Shown: one piece after another, positions 60,383 through 64,000 of the stretch
Layout: the number at the start of each line of letters is the position of its first letter
Numbering within the stretch: position 1 is the stretch's first letter
From: Punctularia strigosozonata HHB-11173 SS5
Lineage: Eukaryota; Basidiomycota; Agaricomycetes; Corticiales; Punctulariaceae
Reading direction: 5' to 3'
NCBI RefSeq assembly: GCF_000264995.1
Contig: NW_006767434.1
Coordinates: 2,558,344 to 2,622,343 of the forward strand
Length of the DNA stretch: 64,000 nucleotides
Translations under genes and position numbers: made by a program
Notes under the pieces: model-generated
The model's input: the letters and a program-made list of their open reading frames with translations, nothing else
Told to the model about the DNA's origin: nothing
Database searches by the model: none

Positions 60383-61181
60383 GAAGGGAGGAGGAGTAAG
60401 TGGTTCATGGATATAATGATAACCATCTGTATATGATACCATTGAATTAGAACCGTATTGGATCTGACATCGGCGTGTGTTAACTACCGCCCTTGCGCAT
60501 TCGAGACACCTTGACGTATTCTGCCAAGAATTCCACTTGTCGTAGTGCAATACTCAAGTCCTCTATCAACCCTCCCCGACATTGCCCCGGTACGAGAGAA
60601 ATAGTCTTCATGTGCCGTCTCGGCGTTTAGCCCCCAGGTTCTCCCACGGGTGATGCGCAGTTATGTGATACCAGCACGAAGAAAAGCCATCGGTCCTTTG
60701 AGCGCCTTAATGCCTGAGAAAAAGGATCCTTCCATCACCTGGGCAGTATCACGAAACGTACTACTCACGGCCCAGTACCCTAACCGTTTTCATTGATCTT
60801 CGAAGATGGCCTTAAATCGGTCATTCATCCTTCTTCTCCCTCGGTTAGACGGGATTCGGCCAAGGAGACCTCGCATTGTGCGCTTCTTCCACCAGCGGCG
60901 ACGTCCTGCGTGGGGTCGGAACAACTACCCTGGGCAGCGGAGTCCACCATTCGCCCACACCCATAGACTTTTGCTGCTTCCCATGCGCTTCCCGACGCGC
61001 ATGGGACGTACTCCGACGTGACTTGGGTACCGAAACAGGACACTCTAGGGCCGAAAGCGACAAATGGCTTCACGTCAGCGGCCCCCCGGGCGTCGTTATA
61101 ACGAAGATCAGAAGGAAGACCTCGACGAGTGGTCTGACACACACTTGCTTAGTTGCTGCTTGGTGATACCTGCATACAGCC
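60383..61181. other. Intergenic, upstream of the P450
   Basis: About 0.8 kb in which I saw no convincing gene. ORFs here overlap on both strands without domains. Confidence 0.45.
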
Positions 61182-63607
61182 ATGAACGACAGGCTCGTGA
61201 CAATCGTTGGGAGTGCCGCGGTGGCATATCTGCTGTACAAGATCGTCTTCCGCGCATCTTCGCAAGTAAGCGCTCTCCTCCCGGCGCTGTGACCTTGCGA
61301 ACCGGAGGCGGCTAATCTGATTACGTCCTCCTACCCAGCTCGCGGCTATCCCGACGATCGGATATAGCAATCCAATCCTATCCTACATCGACGCCGTTCG
61401 ATTCTTGCGCAAGGATAAGGACCGTCTTGCCGAGGGATATGCAAAGGTACCACTCGTTTGGACGACGTCGCTGCTGCCACTCCGTATCTGAGTTTGATAC
61501 ACAGCACAAAGGCGGCTTCTTCAAGATCGCACTATGGGATAGGTGGCTGGTGTTGGCCAGCGGTTCGGCGGCGGAAGAGATGCGCCGCTTGCCGGACGAT
61601 ACTATGTCCTTCATGGACTTTATCACCGATGTAAGTGGAAGCGACAGGCGTGCAATTTAGCTTGGAGGCGTGTTTACGTTTACACCAGTTCCTTGCCACC
61701 AAGTACATCTTCGCCAAGGAGATTACGGAGAACCAGTACCACCTCCACCTTGTGCGTGTTGATATGAGAGTTCTGTTGACAGGGTTAGACTAAAGGGAAA
61801 ATGCAGATCCCGGTGAAGCTGACAAAGAATCTGGCAGCTTTATTCAGCGATGTCCGCGAAGAGGTGCTACTGGGCTTCCAACAACTCGTGCCGGATAAAG
61901 GCGACGGTAAGATCGCGCATATATGCCATGCTCAATGACAATCATGATCCCTCCCTCGCAGAATGGGCAGTACTTCCCGCAATGGAAACCATCAGAACAA
62001 TTGTGGTGGGCAATTTCGTGCTCATGTATCGCCATACCACTGCAGGCTCATGCGCAGGATACAGTGCCGCGCCAGCAACAGGATATTTGTCGGACATCCG
62101 TTGTGTAAGCACTCATGCGATCGTCTGTCCTTGCTCTCCTAACGGTTCGCTCAGGCAGGGATATCGAGTGGCAAAATCTTAATATGCAGTTCGCCATGGA
62201 GAATCAAGTAGCCCAACAACGGGCGATATTGATTCCGAACTTCCTTAAGCCGTACGCCTATCCAGCATGGATGATATCGACAGCAGTGCTGACGTAATGC
62301 TCTGAAGAATCCTTGCCCCCTTACTGCTCAACGTTAATAAGGCCGTGAAGGATGCCTCCCGCGATCTAGGCCCCATCGTAGAGGAGCGAAGACGTCAATA
62401 TGATCAGTACGGCATTGATTACCCCGATAAACCGGTGAGTCGCGTGTTCGCTCGGCGGCTGAAGGGTTCTGACGTCGCGAGCGCAGAATGACTTCGTGAC
62501 GTGGATGATGGACGTGGCCGAGGGTCCGAATCGTCAGGTTGAAGATCTCGTAACCAGAGTCCTGAATCTGAACTTTGCAGGCTCGTATATCTCCTTCTCC
62601 TCCTCCTTCTCCTACTTCAATGTAGCCTGAACCGTTTCGTCTGCAGCGATACACACCTCCACATTGGTGAGCAAGGGTTGCTCCGACCGCACCATAGGAT
62701 GACATATGTTTTGGACGCATAGACGATGACGCACGCACTATATTCATTGGCAGCAAATCCGGAGCTATGGCTGCAGCCTCTTCGCGAAGAGGTCGAGCGC
62801 GTGGTCGCTGAAGATGGGTGGACGAAGGTGATAGAATATCGAAGGCAGAGATGAGATTATTATGCTTACCCTCCTGGCGCGCAGGTTGCCATGACCAAGA
62901 TGCACAAGGTCGACAGCTTCATCAAAGGTGAGACACAAGGGGGGTAAGCGAACACCATTCTCATTGATCCAAATCAGAGTCAAGCCGGATAAACTCCTTG
63001 AGCGGAAGTATGTGACTCACAGTTCCTACTTCGTCCAACTGATGATATCGTCACGACAGTCAGCCTCATGCGTCTAGCACTGAAGGATCATACATTCTCG
63101 GACGGCACTCTCATTCCCAAAGGAACTTCTTTGGCGGCGCCCGCCATAGCCACACACGAGGATGAAGCCAACTACGACGATCCTTTGAGCTTCAACCCAT
63201 GGCGCTTTTCGGACGTAAGGGGGAGCGAGGGTGAAATTGCCAAGCACCAGTTCGTCAACACAAATCCAGGGGTAAGCCTCAGGCAGCTTCCCCAGATCAG
63301 ACCTGATCGTCGTACTCCCAGTTCCTTACCTTCGGACACGGCAAGCACGCATGGTATGTCCCCAGCCTGAAAACGTGTGATGCGCAAGCCTTAATGTCAC
63401 CGCAGTCCCGGTCGATTCTTCGCCGCGAATGAGCTCAAGCTGATGCTCGCGCACCTTGTGGTCAACTACGACGTGCAACTCGAGAACAGTTCTCACATAC
63501 GCCCACCCAACGTCTATTTCGCCGCCAACTGCCTAGCCAATCCAACGGCCAAGGTTTGCTTCCGCAAGAGACAGAATGATGTCGGGGCTTTCCATGATGA
63601 CAATTGA
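61182..63607 (+). CDS. Cytochrome P450 monooxygenase
   Basis: The start ATG is at 61182; exon 1 (to 61265) encodes the membrane anchor LVTIVGSAAVAYLLYKIVF. At least twelve short introns follow. P450 landmarks in order: RASNRIFVGHPLCRD, the I-helix NLNFAAIHTSTL with THALYSLAANPELW, the K-helix ESSR, IPKGTSLAAPAIATHEDEAN, FNPWRFSD, and the heme loop FLTFGHGKHACPGRFFA with the Cys ligand. The I-helix 'AAIHTS' in place of AGxDT is usual for a group of fungal P450s related to ent-kaurene-oxidase-like enzymes of secondary metabolism. The intron at 62581-62646 needs a GC donor. There is no terpene or polyketide synthase nearby, so the substrate is unknown. Confidence 0.88.
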
Positions 63608-63824
63608 GGTTGTCTTACAATACATCTTCCGCGAGATCTTCTAGGAAGATTGTCCTTAGCGCTACATGTACACATTGCGAGGAATCTGTAGTTGTTGTTA
63701 TAATTAGACCTCACGAAGCTTTGGCTGTGCCGTCGCTTGATCAACGCGAAACGCGTAGGGCCGCGGCTTGTGTTCAACTTGTGTGGCGAGCGGTGCATCT
63801 ACTCGCATTGTTTCACCATCCTGA

Positions 63825-64000
63825 ATGACTGTAGATGATTCCTCTGCTCAATATGCAGCTATCCTGGACAGCGTCAATGGCGAGGTTTCATTCTTTCGCA
63901 ACTTGATGCGAGCACGCCCAGTTGGCATTCATCGCCACTTCCACGTCCTTACAATTCGCAATGGCGTGCACAAGGACACTGGCGAGGATGTCTCCGTGGA
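63825..64000 (+). CDS. EAF7-like chromatin subunit, 5' part only
   Basis: The ATG at 63825 opens a frame running to the window end (58 complete codons): MTVDDSSAQYAAILDSVNGE, then VSFFRNLMRARPVGIHRHFH and VLTIRNGVHKDTGED. This matches the N-terminus of Eaf7/CT20 family proteins of the NuA4 histone acetyltransferase complex, where the 'RxRPVGxHRHFHMLxI' segment is characteristic. The rest lies beyond the window. Confidence 0.75.
   Translation, partial: MTVDDSSAQYAAILDSVNGEVSFFRNLMRARPVGIHRHFHVLTIRNGVHKDTGEDVSV

Noticed and set aside
61182-63607. Secondary-metabolite gene cluster around the P450
   Set aside because: No terpene cyclase, polyketide synthase, NRPS or tailoring partners flank it; neighbours are housekeeping genes.

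Overview
The window looks like nuclear DNA of a wood-decay basidiomycete, most likely a white-rot Polyporales-type agaricomycete. The grounds are GC-rich genes cut by many short introns (about 48-66 bp), a secreted class II manganese peroxidase with a complete Mn site, a secreted beta-propeller lactonase, an Agaricomycete-type double Zn2Cys6 transcription factor, and a dense eukaryotic housekeeping set. There are no operons. About 25 protein-coding loci were rebuilt by following splice sites and reading phase by eye; for several of them every exon phase closes exactly on the stop codon.

Left part (1-24 kb): a ComA/phosphosulfolactate-synthase-like gene that loses its C-terminal third at the window edge; a Zn2Cys6 regulator; an unresolved minus-strand region (5.6-9.0 kb); manganese peroxidase; pyridoxamine-phosphate oxidase; an FAD monooxygenase; an FYRN/FYRC chromatin protein; the secreted lactonase; and a Fus1-like membrane protein with a cytoplasmic SH3 domain.

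Middle (25-45 kb): a 1150-residue Kelch/BTB protein, a CHFR-like RING ubiquitin ligase, MON1, a PET8-type mitochondrial S-adenosylmethionine carrier, two proteins of unknown role, the RIO1 kinase and dihydroxy-acid dehydratase (ILV3).

Right part (45-64 kb): a Zn2Cys6 factor; a locus in which a septin-like GTPase runs in frame into a protein with two Zn2Cys6 clusters; chorismate mutase; a second septin-like GTPase in inverted orientation; THI4; a short VPS51; an AN1 zinc-finger protein followed by a small CaaX-tailed ORF; a cytochrome P450; and the first exon of an EAF7-like gene cut by the window end.

The genes mostly do not form one pathway. Amino-acid and cofactor synthesis is scattered (ILV3, chorismate mutase, THI4, PNPO), as are vesicle tethering (MON1, VPS51) and chromatin or transcription factors. 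The most unusual stretch is 45.8-55.5 kb. It holds three Zn2Cys6 clusters and two related septin-like GTPases in inverted orientation, and one GTPase is joined by phase-consistent exons to a two-cluster DNA-binding protein. The main caveats are that all gene models come from inspection alone, that 5.6-9.0 kb could not be resolved, and that the fusion needs transcript evidence.
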